A DNA stretch of 64,000 nucleotides from Portibacter lacus (GTDB taxonomy: Bacteria; Bacteroidota; Bacteroidia; Chitinophagales; Saprospiraceae). A program made the position numbers and the translations under genes. Positions 37,106-45,860 of the stretch are shown here, piece after piece. The notes beneath the pieces were generated by a model, which made no database searches, was not told where the DNA came from, and saw only the letters and a program-made list of their open reading frames with translations. The stretch is from assembly GCF_021533215.1 (NCBI RefSeq), contig NZ_JAJNKA010000013.1:152963-216962 (forward strand), in the 5' to 3' direction. The stretch's first letter is position 1. The number at the start of each line of letters is the position of its first letter.

Positions 37106-37461
37106 AGTATTGGACACATTTAATCATCATTATTGCGCTTGGATATTTTTTAGGTCAATGGTTACCTTGGTGGATGATCTCTATTGTTGCCATTATGAGT
37201 GCTTTTCTCTTGAAGCATAAGTTTGGACTTTCAGTGATGTTTGGATTTCTAGCAGGCTTTGTTCTCTGGGCAGGATTTTCATTGTACTTGGATGTAGAAA
37301 ATCAAAGTATCTTAAGTCCAAAAATAGGCCTGCTTTTCGGAGGATTAAGTTCTACAGCAGTGATTGCGGTGACAGGATTAATCGGTGGACTCATTGTGGC
37401 AATGGGTTCAGCAGTAGGTGCTGCAATAAGAGAAGTCGTTCCGAATTATATTACCGAATAA
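37102..37461 (+). CDS. Small membrane protein of unknown function
   Basis: A 119-residue hydrophobic protein with about four membrane segments (roughly 5-20, 23-40, 46-64, 80-110), the last rich in small residues (GLIGGLIVAMGSAVGAA). I do not recognise a family. It starts inside the stop codon of the acylase gene (ATGA), so it is probably co-translated with it, and its 3' end overlaps the convergent yaaA gene by 11 bp. Confidence 0.7.
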   Translation: MKYWTHLIIIIALGYFLGQWLPWWMISIVAIMSAFLLKHKFGLSVMFGFLAGFVLWAGFSLYLDVENQSILSPKIGLLFGGLSSTAVIAVTGLIGGLIVAMGSAVGAAIREVVPNYITE

Positions 37462-38212
37462 ATAGCCAGTTATCTTTCGTCGAATGATCTTCGCTGAGGT
37501 AGTAACCATCTATATCGAAACCTTTTAGATCATTTGGGTTATCGATGGAGTTGTTTACGATAAATTTCGACATCATACCTCTAGCTTTTTTGGCATTGAA
37601 CGAAATGAATTTTATTTCACCATCGCGTTCTTCTTTGAAATTAATGGTAAGTAGATCTCCATCTAGTTTCTTGAGATTGATGGCTTTGAAATATTCATTC
37701 GAAGCAAGATTAACGATGGTTTTATGTTCGTGATTACTTAGGTCCTCATTTAATAAATCAGTAATCCTGTTCTTCCAAAATTGATAAAGATTCTTTCCTC
37801 GCGTTGTTTTTAGCGATGTGCCCATTTCTAATCGATAAGGTTGCATGAGGTCTAAAGGACGAAGCAATCCATATAATCCAGAAAGAATTCTCAGGTGGTC
37901 TTGAGCAAAGTCCATTTCCTCTTGGGTAAATTGATCAGCTTCGAGACCCAAGTAAACATCGCCTTTGAACGCTAATATCGCTGGCTTACTATTTTCACTA
38001 TTAAATTCTGGGCTGAATTCCTGAAATCGTTCCACATTCAGGTCTGCAATATTTTTACTAATGCCCATCATTTTCTGAAGCTTTCCAGAGCTTTTCTTCT
38101 TTAATGTATCCACTAATTTCATCGAATGCTCTAGAAGTCGAGCTTCTGTGTGGCCGAATTTTCCATCTTCAGAATAGTCAAGTGTTTTAGCAGGAGAAAT
38201 TAAAGTGATCAT
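37451..38212 (-). CDS. yaaA: Peroxide stress protein YaaA
   Basis: A 253-residue protein of the YaaA/UPF0246 family. The N-terminus MITLISPAKTLDY, the GDVYLGLEADQF segment, the RILSGLYGLLRPLD motif and the YRLEMGTSLKT segment are diagnostic. YaaA binds DNA and limits damage from peroxide and free iron in E. coli. The open frame extends upstream to 38278, but the extra 22 residues are not family-like; the ATG at 38212 matches the conserved start. It overlaps the convergent small membrane protein gene by 11 bp at the 3' end. Confidence 0.92.
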   Translation of the reverse strand: MITLISPAKTLDYSEDGKFGHTEARLLEHSMKLVDTLKKKSSGKLQKMMGISKNIADLNVERFQEFSPEFNSENSKPAILAFKGDVYLGLEADQFTQEEMDFAQDHLRILSGLYGLLRPLDLMQPYRLEMGTSLKTTRGKNLYQFWKNRITDLLNEDLSNHEHKTIVNLASNEYFKAINLKKLDGDLLTINFKEERDGEIKFISFNAKKARGMMSKFIVNNSIDNPNDLKGFDIDGYYLSEDHSTKDNWLFIR

Positions 38213-38317
38213 AATGGGTAAAAATATCTTTAGTAATAAATCAATGTGTGCAAAAATAATAATGATCTGAAATTGCATATAGATCAGATCGTCTAATTTA
38301 TGTCACAATGATATAAA

Positions 38318-38352
38318 TTAAAAAAGCCTTGAATTGTTTAATTCAAGGCTTT
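38318..38352 (-). terminator. Terminator of the DUF1573 gene
   Basis: A perfect 13-bp stem (AAAGCCTTGAATT / AATTCAAGGCTTT) with a 4-nt loop; on the minus strand it is followed by a run of T. It lies 24 bp past the DUF1573 stop and could also act on the plus strand. Confidence 0.85.
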
Positions 38353-38375
38353 AATATTTTTTATTTGAGTAAGAA

Positions 38376-38858
38376 TTATAATCCTCCGCTCAATGTACCT
38401 TTAGAAGCTGGTACGCTTTCTTCTTTCTCTTGTTCGAAAACTTCACCTTTTACATTAATAACATGTGGTTCAGTTCCTTCATTGGTAGTAATAGTAACTT
38501 TTTTACTAAACTTACCTAGTCTGTTTGTCGCATATCTGATTTCGATAATGCTTTCTTCTCCTGGCATAATTGGCTCCTTAGCGTAAGAAGGAACAGTACA
38601 ACCACAAGAACCTCTTGCGTTAGTTATAACTAAAGGCTCAGTACCTTTATTTACAAATTTTAATTTCCTTAATGGTTCAGAATGCTGCTCGATTACTCCG
38701 TAATCTACTACCATTTCTTCGAAAACCATTTGCGGGCCTTCACCATTCTTTACTTTTTCAATTTTTTGTTCTATCGCTTGGGTTGTTGGCACTGTTTGAG
38801 CATTACCTACTGCAATAGCGCAAAACATGACTAAAACAAAAAGAATTGTATTTTTCAT
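38376..38858 (-). CDS. DUF1573 exported protein
   Basis: A 160-residue protein: signal peptide (about 1-20, ending VGNAQ) followed by a DUF1573 Ig-like domain. Typical segments are VVDYGVIEQHSEPLRKLKFV, TNARGSCGCTVPSYAKEPI and IEIRYATNRLGKFSKKVTI. The CGC pair is the usual DUF1573 feature. The family is abundant in Bacteroidota and its function is unknown; periplasmic or surface location is inferred. It is monocistronic, with a strong terminator right after it. Confidence 0.88.
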   Translation of the reverse strand: MKNTILFVLVMFCAIAVGNAQTVPTTQAIEQKIEKVKNGEGPQMVFEEMVVDYGVIEQHSEPLRKLKFVNKGTEPLVITNARGSCGCTVPSYAKEPIMPGEESIIEIRYATNRLGKFSKKVTITTNEGTEPHVINVKGEVFEQEKEESVPASKGTLSGGL

Positions 38859-39033
38859 TTGTCTATTATTTTAATTATTTATATTACAAATCTACACTAA
38901 TAACTGCAAAAAGGAAACCAAAGTTTCTAAATATACTGTTAATGTAGGGTTAAGGTATGGTATTTTGCAATTGAAAATTGATAATTACTTTATCCTTGTT
39001 TCCATTTTATAACCTTTTTTACATCAAAATTGT

Positions 39034-39041
39034 TAATTTTG
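39034..39041 (+). promoter_or_regulatory. Candidate -7 box of the second E1 gene
   Basis: TAATTTTG fits the Bacteroidota -7 consensus TAnnTTTG and lies 73 bp before the ATG. A clear -33 TTTG at the expected distance was not found. Confidence 0.4.
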
Positions 39042-39113
39042 CCTTGCTTTTTTATAGTGCTATGTCTCGATAAGCACTTAATTGTTTAAACACAAAACCT
39101 GACCTTGAATTTT

Positions 39114-41540
39114 ATGCTTGACTTTCCTACAGAAGTAATAAGAACAGAATCAGAGCCACAGCCTCGGCAACATTTTATAGATGAAGTTCTCAAAGATTTC
39201 TGGACCTGTTTAGTCAGTAGGGAAGTTTCGCTGTTAGGTAGGAAGGAAGTCCTTTCAGGAAAAGGAAAGTTCGGAGTATTCGGTGATGGGAAAGAAGTTC
39301 CGCAAGTTGCCCTCTCCAGAGTTTTTAGAAAAGGTGATCATAGAGCGGGTTATTATAGAGACCAGACCATCATGTTCGCACTTGGAATTGCAAAGATCGA
39401 AGATTTCTTCGCTCAGATGTATACAGATGCTAGAAATGATCCTTTTTCAGCTGGGCGACAGATGAATGCTCACTTCGCCACTCCATACATCGATGAAGAA
39501 GGAGAGTTTACCAATCATATGGAGCTCTTTAACCAAACTTCAGATATTTCATGTACTGCAGGCCAGATGGCAAGGGCCGTCGGATTAGCATTAGCCTCTA
39601 ATAAATATAAGGAGCTGAAATCCTTGTTTGGAAAGAAACACAAATTTTCACGAAAAGGTAAAGAAGTTTGTTTCTGTACAATCGGAGATGCAAGTTGTGC
39701 TGAAGGCCCGTTTTGGGAAGCTGTAAATGCAGCAGCAACCATTCAGATTCCTTTAGTCATTTCAGTATGGGATGATGGATATGGAATATCAGTACCAGTA
39801 GATAAACAAATAGCGAAGGCTAGCATTTCTGATGCTTTGCAAGGAATGCAAACTGAAAAATCTAAAAAAGGATTAGAAATTTATAAAGTCGAGGCTTGGA
39901 ATTATCCTAAGCTGGTAGCAACTTATGAGAAAGCTATTAAAAAGGCTAGAAAGAATCAAAGTCCAGCTTTAATTCATGTAATTGAGTGTACACAACCTCA
40001 AGGGCATTCAACATCTGGTTCACACGAAAGATATAAATCCAAACAAAGGCTGAGTTGGGAAAGAGATTGGGATTGTATCGATCGCATGGAATCTTGGATG
40101 ATAAGTAGTGGTATATGTGATAAAGAGACCACTAAGAAAATGAAGGCGAGGGCAAAGGAGTTCGTAAGAGAGAGAAAGACTTTTGCTTGGAAAAGATACA
40201 TCACACCTATTAATGAGGAGCGTGAACTGGTAATTAATCTGATTTCTCGAATAGGTCAGCAGGCACATTTGAAAAAAGAAATCCTAGAAATCAAGAAAGA
40301 ATTAGACAACTTAGTCGATCCGACCTATTCTGAAGTTGTTCAACTAGCAAAACGTGCGCTTTACTTAAGCATGTTTGAGAAGGTGGATGAAGTAGCGAAG
40401 TTAAAAGCATACATTGACGGAAAGGATGAGGCTGCAAATTTAACTTACCATACTAAATTATATTCTGATACACCTAAGGCTGCAGTAAAGGTTCCTGTAG
40501 TTGAGATGGAATTTGAGGGAGAAGAAGTGATGGCGCCAGGTTACAAGGTGATTAATACTTTCTTCGATAAAGCATTTGCTAAGCATAAAGAATTATTAGC
40601 TTTTGGTGAAGATGTAGGTAAGATCGGTGATGTGAATCAAGGAATGGCTGGCCTTCAAGAAAAATATGGAGAGGAGCGAGTTTTTGATGTTGGAATCCGT
40701 GAATGGACGATCGTAGGGCAGGCTATAGGTCTAGCAATGCGTGGGTTTAAGCCGATTATGGAAATTCAGTATTTAGATTATCTATATTATGGACTTGCTC
40801 CATTAGCAGATGATGTTGCCTCTTTAAGATATAGAAGTAATGGATTACAATCTGTACCATTAATTGTTAGGACAAGAGGGCATAGACTTGAGGGAATATG
40901 GCATTCAGGTTCACCTATTGGGATGATTATTAATTCTCTAAGAGGAATGTACTTGGCAGTTCCAAGAAACTTGACCCAAGCTGCTGGATTTTATAATACA
41001 TTGATACAAGGAGATGATCCGGCGATAGTGATAGAAACATTGAACGGATATAGAAAAAGAGAAGTTGTACCGTCTAACATCGGAGAATATACAATTCCGT
41101 TGGGCGTGCCTGAAATATTATTAGAGGGGACAGATGTCACCGTTGTGAGTTATGGTGCTTGTATAGCAGAGATAGAAGAAGCGATTCCGTTATTGAATCA
41201 ATATGACATCTCTATTGAATTAATAGATGTAAGAACTTTGCTGCCGTTTGACTTAGAAGGAGTTATTGTGAATTCCCTAAAGAAGACGTCTCGACTAATT
41301 GTAATTGATGAAGATGTTCCAGGAGGAGCTTCCGCATATATAGTAAATCAAGTTTTAGAAGAACAAGACGGGTATTATTCTTTGGATTCGAAACCGATCA
41401 CTCTGACAGCACAGGCACATAGACCGCCTTATGGATCGGATGGAGACTATTACACAAAGCCTAATCCGGAACAAATTTTTGAAACCATTTACACCCTAAT
41501 GACGGAGGTTGATCCAGACGCATATCCAATAGCCTTTTAA
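39114..41540 (+). CDS. 2-oxoacid dehydrogenase E1, fused alpha and beta subunits (second copy)
   Basis: An 808-residue paralogue of the protein at 390-2795. The alpha half has ASCAEGPFWEAVNAAATIQI in the thiamine-diphosphate site and [14 protein letters not shown]; the beta half has [29 protein letters not shown] and PSNIGEYTIPLGVPEIL, the last almost the same as in the other copy. It stands alone after a promoter-like region, so it may be the constitutive branched-chain or pyruvate-type E1, while the operon copy is induced. The open frame could start at a TTG at 39105; the ATG at 39114 is chosen. Confidence 0.9.
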   Translation: MLDFPTEVIRTESEPQPRQHFIDEVLKDFWTCLVSREVSLLGRKEVLSGKGKFGVFGDGKEVPQVALSRVFRKGDHRAGYYRDQTIMFALGIAKIEDFFAQMYTDARNDPFSAGRQMNAHFATPYIDEEGEFTNHMELFNQTSDISCTAGQMARAVGLALASNKYKELKSLFGKKHKFSRKGKEVCFCTIGDASCAEGPFWEAVNAAATIQIPLVISVWDDGYGISVPVDKQIAKASISDALQGMQTEKSKKGLEIYKVEAWNYPKLVATYEKAIKKARKNQSPALIHVIECTQPQGHSTSGSHERYKSKQRLSWERDWDCIDRMESWMISSGICDKETTKKMKARAKEFVRERKTFAWKRYITPINEERELVINLISRIGQQAHLKKEILEIKKELDNLVDPTYSEVVQLAKRALYLSMFEKVDEVAKLKAYIDGKDEAANLTYHTKLYSDTPKAAVKVPVVEMEFEGEEVMAPGYKVINTFFDKAFAKHKELLAFGEDVGKIGDVNQGMAGLQEKYGEERVFDVGIREWTIVGQAIGLAMRGFKPIMEIQYLDYLYYGLAPLADDVASLRYRSNGLQSVPLIVRTRGHRLEGIWHSGSPIGMIINSLRGMYLAVPRNLTQAAGFYNTLIQGDDPAIVIETLNGYRKREVVPSNIGEYTIPLGVPEILLEGTDVTVVSYGACIAEIEEAIPLLNQYDISIELIDVRTLLPFDLEGVIVNSLKKTSRLIVIDEDVPGGASAYIVNQVLEEQDGYYSLDSKPITLTAQAHRPPYGSDGDYYTKPNPEQIFETIYTLMTEVDPDAYPIAF

Positions 41541-41584
41541 AATGTTATGAGAAATAATATCTTTGACGTTGTAACTAAAAAAAA

Positions 41585-42322
41585 TTGGGGAAAAAACTCG
41601 TAATTATACCGACTTATAACGAAAAGGAAAACATTTCGAAAATGATTTCAGCTGTCTTGGAAGTTGGTCAGGATTATGATGTTTTAATTGTTGATGATGG
41701 TTCACCAGATGGAACCGCTGCAATTGTTAAAGAGCGTCAACAAGCTTTTCCGGATAGGATTCATTTAATAGAAAGGACAGGGAAGTTAGGTCTAGGAACG
41801 GCGTACATTGCAGGATTTAAGTATGGTATAAAGCATGGCTATGACTTTCTTTTTGAAATGGATGCTGACTTCAGTCATAATCCGAAAGATTTGCCTAGAC
41901 TTCTAGCGCCGTTAGAAAATGGATTTGATTTTAGTATTGGTTCTCGATATGTGAAAGGAGGAGCAACTAAGAATTGGCCATTAGATCGAGAAATTTTATC
42001 AAGAGGAGCTTCTCTTTATGTTAGAATGATTACTTGGATGCCTATAAAAGACCCAACAGCAGGCTTTATTTGTTATAAAAGGGAAGTTCTAGAGACAATT
42101 GATTTAGATAAAATAAAATTTGTCGGTTACGCATTCCAGATAGAAATGAAGTTTTCGGCGAGATCATTAGGTTTTAAAAGCATAGAAGTGCCTATAACAT
42201 TTGCTGATCGTATAGAAGGAACGTCGAAAATGAGCAATGGTATTATCTCTGAAGCGATCTGGGGTGTTCTGAAAATGAAAATTAAAAGTTTCACTAATTC
42301 ATATAGAAGTACAGATTCGTAA
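41585..42322 (+). CDS. Polyprenol-phosphate mannosyltransferase (DPM1-like, GT2)
   Basis: A 245-residue GT2 glycosyltransferase. The nucleotide-sugar site is IPTYNEKENI and VDDGSPDGTA, with the metal-binding EMDADFSHNP and the acceptor-side SRYVKGGATKNW. No membrane tail is present, as in soluble DPM1-type enzymes. It transfers mannose (or a related sugar) from GDP-mannose to polyprenyl phosphate for protein or glycan glycosylation. The start is a TTG codon; no in-frame ATG precedes the conserved motif. It follows the E1 gene by 44 bp. Confidence 0.88.
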   Translation: MGKKLVIIPTYNEKENISKMISAVLEVGQDYDVLIVDDGSPDGTAAIVKERQQAFPDRIHLIERTGKLGLGTAYIAGFKYGIKHGYDFLFEMDADFSHNPKDLPRLLAPLENGFDFSIGSRYVKGGATKNWPLDREILSRGASLYVRMITWMPIKDPTAGFICYKREVLETIDLDKIKFVGYAFQIEMKFSARSLGFKSIEVPITFADRIEGTSKMSNGIISEAIWGVLKMKIKSFTNSYRSTDS

Positions 42323-42370
42323 CATTTTAATTTTTAAGTCGTCTAGTTTTCGAAATCCAACTTGAAAATT

Positions 42371-43546
42371 ATGCGTTCTATTCTTATCCTTTTTCTTTGC
42401 TCTTTTCAGCTTTTACACAGCCAGTCGACCTTTAACGATTCCTTAAATTTAGAATTGCAAGAAATTGCTGATCAGAAAATGCTTCCTGGTTTTAGTGTTG
42501 CGGTCATTAAAGATGGCGCCATTAAATATGAGGATGGATTTGGTTTTGCTGATATTGAAAGCAAGAAATCTTATACAAAATCAACTATCCAAAACATTGG
42601 ATCTGTAAGTAAGACGTTCATTGGCGTTGCTCTAATGAAGGCGGAAGAACTCGGATTGTTAGACTTAGATGATCCTATTAATGACTACTTGCCTTATCAT
42701 TTAATTAATCCGAGATTCCCTACCGAAAAGATTACCATTCGTCACATTGCAAGTCATACTTCTGGGTTGAATGATCCAGATGCTTATGAAAGGGCATATG
42801 TCTTCGAAGGCAAATTAGCAGTAGATCCATCCACCATTCCAAGGGGCTGGAAAAAATACATCAAACTTTATAATGAGAATGAGGGCCTCCCTATCGATTC
42901 ATTTATTATAAGTGTTTATGCCAAAGGTGGTGAATACTACAGGAAGAAGAACTTCCTTCGAAAAAAGCCAGGTGTTCAATATAAATACAGCAATATAGGT
43001 GCAGGGATTGCATCGAGGATCTTGGAAGAAGCCAGTGGTATGAGCTTTAGCAACTTTACTAAGCAGTACATATTCGATGAAATAGGAATGACTTCTACTA
43101 CCTGGAATCTAGATGAAGTAAAACTAGATGATAAGGCAACGCCATATCTTACCTATGGACAAGCTCTTCCTCATTATAGTCTTATCACTTTTGCAGATGG
43201 TGGACTGATAACTAGTATTCATGATCTATCACTTTATTTGATAGAAATGATGAAGTGTTATGAGGGAAAGGGTAGGGTGTTGTCTGAAGAAAAATGTAAG
43301 GAGATGATGGAGCCATATCTCAAGGATTCTAAGTCACCTTACGGCGTGTTCTGGTCTAGATCTCATTCTGGATTAAGTATTGGGCATAATGGAGGAGATC
43401 CGGGAGTGTTAACTAATATGTATTTTATGCCCTCTAAAGGTATAGGTAAGATTATGATGGTCAATATAATGCCTACCGACAAAAGCACGGAGGAAGCCAT
43501 CAGGAATGTGTGGGGCGTTTTAAAGAAATATGAAGAAAAGATTTAG
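42371..43546 (+). CDS. Exported serine hydrolase, beta-lactamase/class C family
   Basis: A 391-residue protein with a signal peptide (about 1-17, ending LLHSQ). Catalytic motifs: SVSK (S78-K81), the Tyr motif YSN in QYKYSNIGAG, and the HNG triad in SIGHNGGDPGV. This set is that of class C-like D-alanyl carboxypeptidases/esterases. The frame can be extended to a TTG at 42362, but the ATG at 42371 gives a cleaner signal peptide. It is not closely similar to the hydrolase at 26816-27919. The substrate is unknown. Confidence 0.87.
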   Translation: MRSILILFLCSFQLLHSQSTFNDSLNLELQEIADQKMLPGFSVAVIKDGAIKYEDGFGFADIESKKSYTKSTIQNIGSVSKTFIGVALMKAEELGLLDLDDPINDYLPYHLINPRFPTEKITIRHIASHTSGLNDPDAYERAYVFEGKLAVDPSTIPRGWKKYIKLYNENEGLPIDSFIISVYAKGGEYYRKKNFLRKKPGVQYKYSNIGAGIASRILEEASGMSFSNFTKQYIFDEIGMTSTTWNLDEVKLDDKATPYLTYGQALPHYSLITFADGGLITSIHDLSLYLIEMMKCYEGKGRVLSEEKCKEMMEPYLKDSKSPYGVFWSRSHSGLSIGHNGGDPGVLTNMYFMPSKGIGKIMMVNIMPTDKSTEEAIRNVWGVLKKYEEKI

Positions 43547-44091
43547 CAAAATAATCACTCCATACATCTGAAAAGTCATCTAGAAAAAAGGAAGTCTTAC
43601 TTTCTTACCTATTAAGTATGTCAATTTTTGATGCGTAGCTAGATAGACTTCCCTCTTGCAATATCTTAAAATTTCACATTTTAGGAGAAATCAAATAAAA
43701 AGAACCTGGAATCATTTCATATTCATTCACTTTGAATTGTCCATAGAATGGAAGCGGTTTTTCTATGCTGCTAACCTCAATTTATAACTGGAATATCATG
43801 TTTTAATTCGCTGATAAAGAAGAGTTGATGTGAGTATCCTTTGATTTATATATTATAAATAATTATTATGTTAATTAAAGATGCTAAAATTCTATTTTAT
43901 CTCAGCGATTTACATATATTTGTTTTAAGTAATATGTTATTTGAAATAATATAACTGTATTTGTGGAGAAAGAAAATGTGAACGGATATTGTGAATTGCA
44001 CACTTTATCACCAAATATCATGCAGGGTGTAATCAAATAAGTTACACGAATAAACAGATGATGATTTTTTTTATATGTTTTGTGTGATTTT
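43547..44091. other. Gene-free region upstream of the dcw cluster
   Basis: About 545 bp, AT-rich, with no credible gene. It has a small palindrome ATTTATA-TAT-TATAAAT (43844-43860) and short inverted repeats near 43600, but no strong terminator for the serine hydrolase. Confidence 0.6.
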
Positions 44092-44120
44092 GTGGGAAAA
44101 AGTGGGAAAAAGTGGGAAAA
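44092..44120 (+). promoter_or_regulatory. MraZ box: three GTGGGAAAAA repeats
   Basis: GTGGGAAAA(A) occurs three times at exact 10-bp spacing (44092, 44102, 44112). MraZ binds runs of TGGG at this spacing upstream of its own gene. The repeats stop 6 bp before a TAAATTTG -7 box (44127-44134), so bound MraZ would cover the -33 region. Confidence 0.9.
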
Positions 44121-44126
44121 TGATCT

Positions 44127-44134
44127 TAAATTTG
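44127..44134 (+). promoter_or_regulatory. Probable -7 box of the dcw promoter
   Basis: TAAATTTG matches the Bacteroidota -7 consensus TAnnTTTG and lies 22 bp before the mraZ start, directly after the MraZ repeats. Confidence 0.5.
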
Positions 44135-44156
44135 AATTATCAACCACGGAGATTCA

Positions 44157-44621
44157 ATGTACACGTTCACTGGAGAGTACGAAGTTAAAGTAGATGCCAA
44201 GGGGAGAGTTCGTCTTCCATCGGCGCTATTGAAGCAAATTGGGGAAGGAGCTTTAAACTTTGTAGTGAATCGAGGATTTGAGAAACATCTTATGATGTAT
44301 CCGTCCGATGTTTGGGAAAAAAAGACGACAGAAATAAACCAACTCAACATCTATAATACAAAACAGCGTCAAGCAATCAGATACTTCTACAGAGGAGCTA
44401 CGAAAATTGCAACAGACGGTGCCGAAAGAATTTTGCTACCTAAAAGTTTGGTAGAGTATGCAGGTATCGAAAAAGAAGCTGTCTTGTTTGCTTATCACGA
44501 GCAAATTGAAATATGGTCGAAGGACGCATATGATGAGATGTTGAATTCAGAACCAGATAATTTTGCTGAAATAGCAGATGATATATTTGGCGAAGGCAAC
44601 AGTGTAAGTGATAATGCTTAA
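44157..44621 (+). CDS. mraZ: Transcriptional regulator MraZ
   Basis: A 154-residue protein with two SpoVT-AbrB-like halves: GEYEVKVDAKGRVRLPSALL at about 5-24 and ATDGAERILLPKSLVEYAG at about 82-100. It is a DNA-binding repressor of the dcw operon that binds the repeats at 44092-44120. It is the first gene of the cluster and is followed by rsmH after 2 bp, the standard order. The length is normal for the family. Confidence 0.95.
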   Translation: MYTFTGEYEVKVDAKGRVRLPSALLKQIGEGALNFVVNRGFEKHLMMYPSDVWEKKTTEINQLNIYNTKQRQAIRYFYRGATKIATDGAERILLPKSLVEYAGIEKEAVLFAYHEQIEIWSKDAYDEMLNSEPDNFAEIADDIFGEGNSVSDNA

Positions 44622-44623
44622 AT

Positions 44624-45523
44624 ATGGAATATCATAATCCAGTTTTACTAAAGGAAAGTGTTGACGAGTTGGTGACAGATCCCGATGGTGTTTACGTAGA
44701 TGTAACATTCGGTGGGGGAGGTCATAGCCGTGAAATTTTAGATAGGCTAAGCGACAAAGGTCGCTTGATAGCTTTTGATCAGGATGTTGATGCACATAAG
44801 AATAGTATTGATGATGATCGGATTGAGATGGTGCACGCTAACTTTTGCTTTTTGGAAAGGTTTCTGAAGTTGTTGAAAGTGGATGGAGTGGATGGAGTGC
44901 TCGGGGATCTCGGGGTTTCGTCTTTTCACTTGAATGCTCCGGAGCGAGGGTTTTCGTTTAGGTATCCAGAAGTTAAGTTGGATATGAGGATGAATCCATT
45001 GATGGAGGAAACAGCAGTTGATTTGATTAGGGATTATAGCGAGGAGCAATTAGTGGCCATATTTAGTGCATATGGGGAGATAAGGAACTCTAAGACTCTG
45101 GCTCAGGAAATTGTTACGCAAAGAGAGCAAAGGGGGATTGAAACGGTTGGTGATTTGCTTCAGGTTTTAGAGCCAGTAATAAGAGGGAGTCGGAATAGAT
45201 ATTTGGCTCAGGTTTTTCAGGCGATAAGAATTGAGTTGAATGATGAAATGGGAACGCTAGAAGAGATGCTTTCGCAGAGTTTGAAGGTTTTGAAAAAGGG
45301 AGGTCGAATGGTAATTATCTCTTATCACTCACTTGAGGATCGAATGGTGAAGAATTTTATAAAGAGCGGAAATGCTGAAGGGGAGATTGTGAAAGATGAT
45401 TACGGGAGGCATGAGAAGCCATTTAAGAGTGTGATTAAAAAAGTAATGGTGCCGAGTGGTGTTGAAATAAGAAAAAACAATAGAGCCCGTAGCGCAAAGT
45501 TGCGGGCTGCGGTAAAAAATTAA
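44624..45523 (+). CDS. rsmH: 16S rRNA (cytosine1402-N4)-methyltransferase RsmH
   Basis: A 299-residue methyltransferase of normal length. The SAM-binding start is VDVTFGGGGHSREIL, followed by LGDLGVSSFHLNAPERGFSF with the catalytic region, and the C-terminal SYHSLEDRMVKNFI and NNRARSAKLRAA. It methylates C1402 of 16S rRNA at the P site. Second gene of the dcw cluster; ftsL follows after 3 bp. Confidence 0.96.
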   Translation: MEYHNPVLLKESVDELVTDPDGVYVDVTFGGGGHSREILDRLSDKGRLIAFDQDVDAHKNSIDDDRIEMVHANFCFLERFLKLLKVDGVDGVLGDLGVSSFHLNAPERGFSFRYPEVKLDMRMNPLMEETAVDLIRDYSEEQLVAIFSAYGEIRNSKTLAQEIVTQREQRGIETVGDLLQVLEPVIRGSRNRYLAQVFQAIRIELNDEMGTLEEMLSQSLKVLKKGGRMVIISYHSLEDRMVKNFIKSGNAEGEIVKDDYGRHEKPFKSVIKKVMVPSGVEIRKNNRARSAKLRAAVKN

Positions 45524-45526
45524 GTA

Positions 45527-45853
45527 ATGACGAAAAAGAAACCTGTTTCTGGGCAAGCAAAGAAAATGAAGTTGGGATTTGGGTTGGCGTCCTTGATGAA
45601 GAATGTGACGTTTGTGTTCTTGATTGCTTTTTTAGGTGTGGTGTATATTTTCAACTCTCATTATGCGGAGAGTAACCTAAGGAAGACTAAGAAGTTAGAG
45701 AATCAGATTCGGGAAGCGAAGTGGGAGTATATGTCATTAAAGTCAGACATAATGCAGAAGAGTACGCGGTCTGAAATTGGAAAGAAGTTAGATGGGTATA
45801 AAGATTTAGAAAATCAAAATCTGCCGAGAAAAATAGAGGCTTCTAAAAGCTAG
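45527..45853 (+). CDS. ftsL: FtsL-like cell-division protein
   Basis: A 108-residue bitopic protein with a positively charged cytoplasmic start, one membrane helix at about residues 25-42 (TFVFLIAFLGVVYIF) and a periplasmic coiled-coil rich in K, E and S. Sequence similarity to FtsL is weak, as usual; the identity comes from its size, topology and position between rsmH and ftsI. It would bridge the divisome with FtsQ and FtsI/FtsW. Confidence 0.8.
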   Translation: MTKKKPVSGQAKKMKLGFGLASLMKNVTFVFLIAFLGVVYIFNSHYAESNLRKTKKLENQIREAKWEYMSLKSDIMQKSTRSEIGKKLDGYKDLENQNLPRKIEASKS

Positions 45854-45860
45854 AGCGGAT

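Noticed and set aside
37451..38278. Long start of yaaA at 38278
   Set aside because: The additional 22 residues are hydrophobic and not family-like; the conserved MITLISPAKTLDY start lies at 38212.
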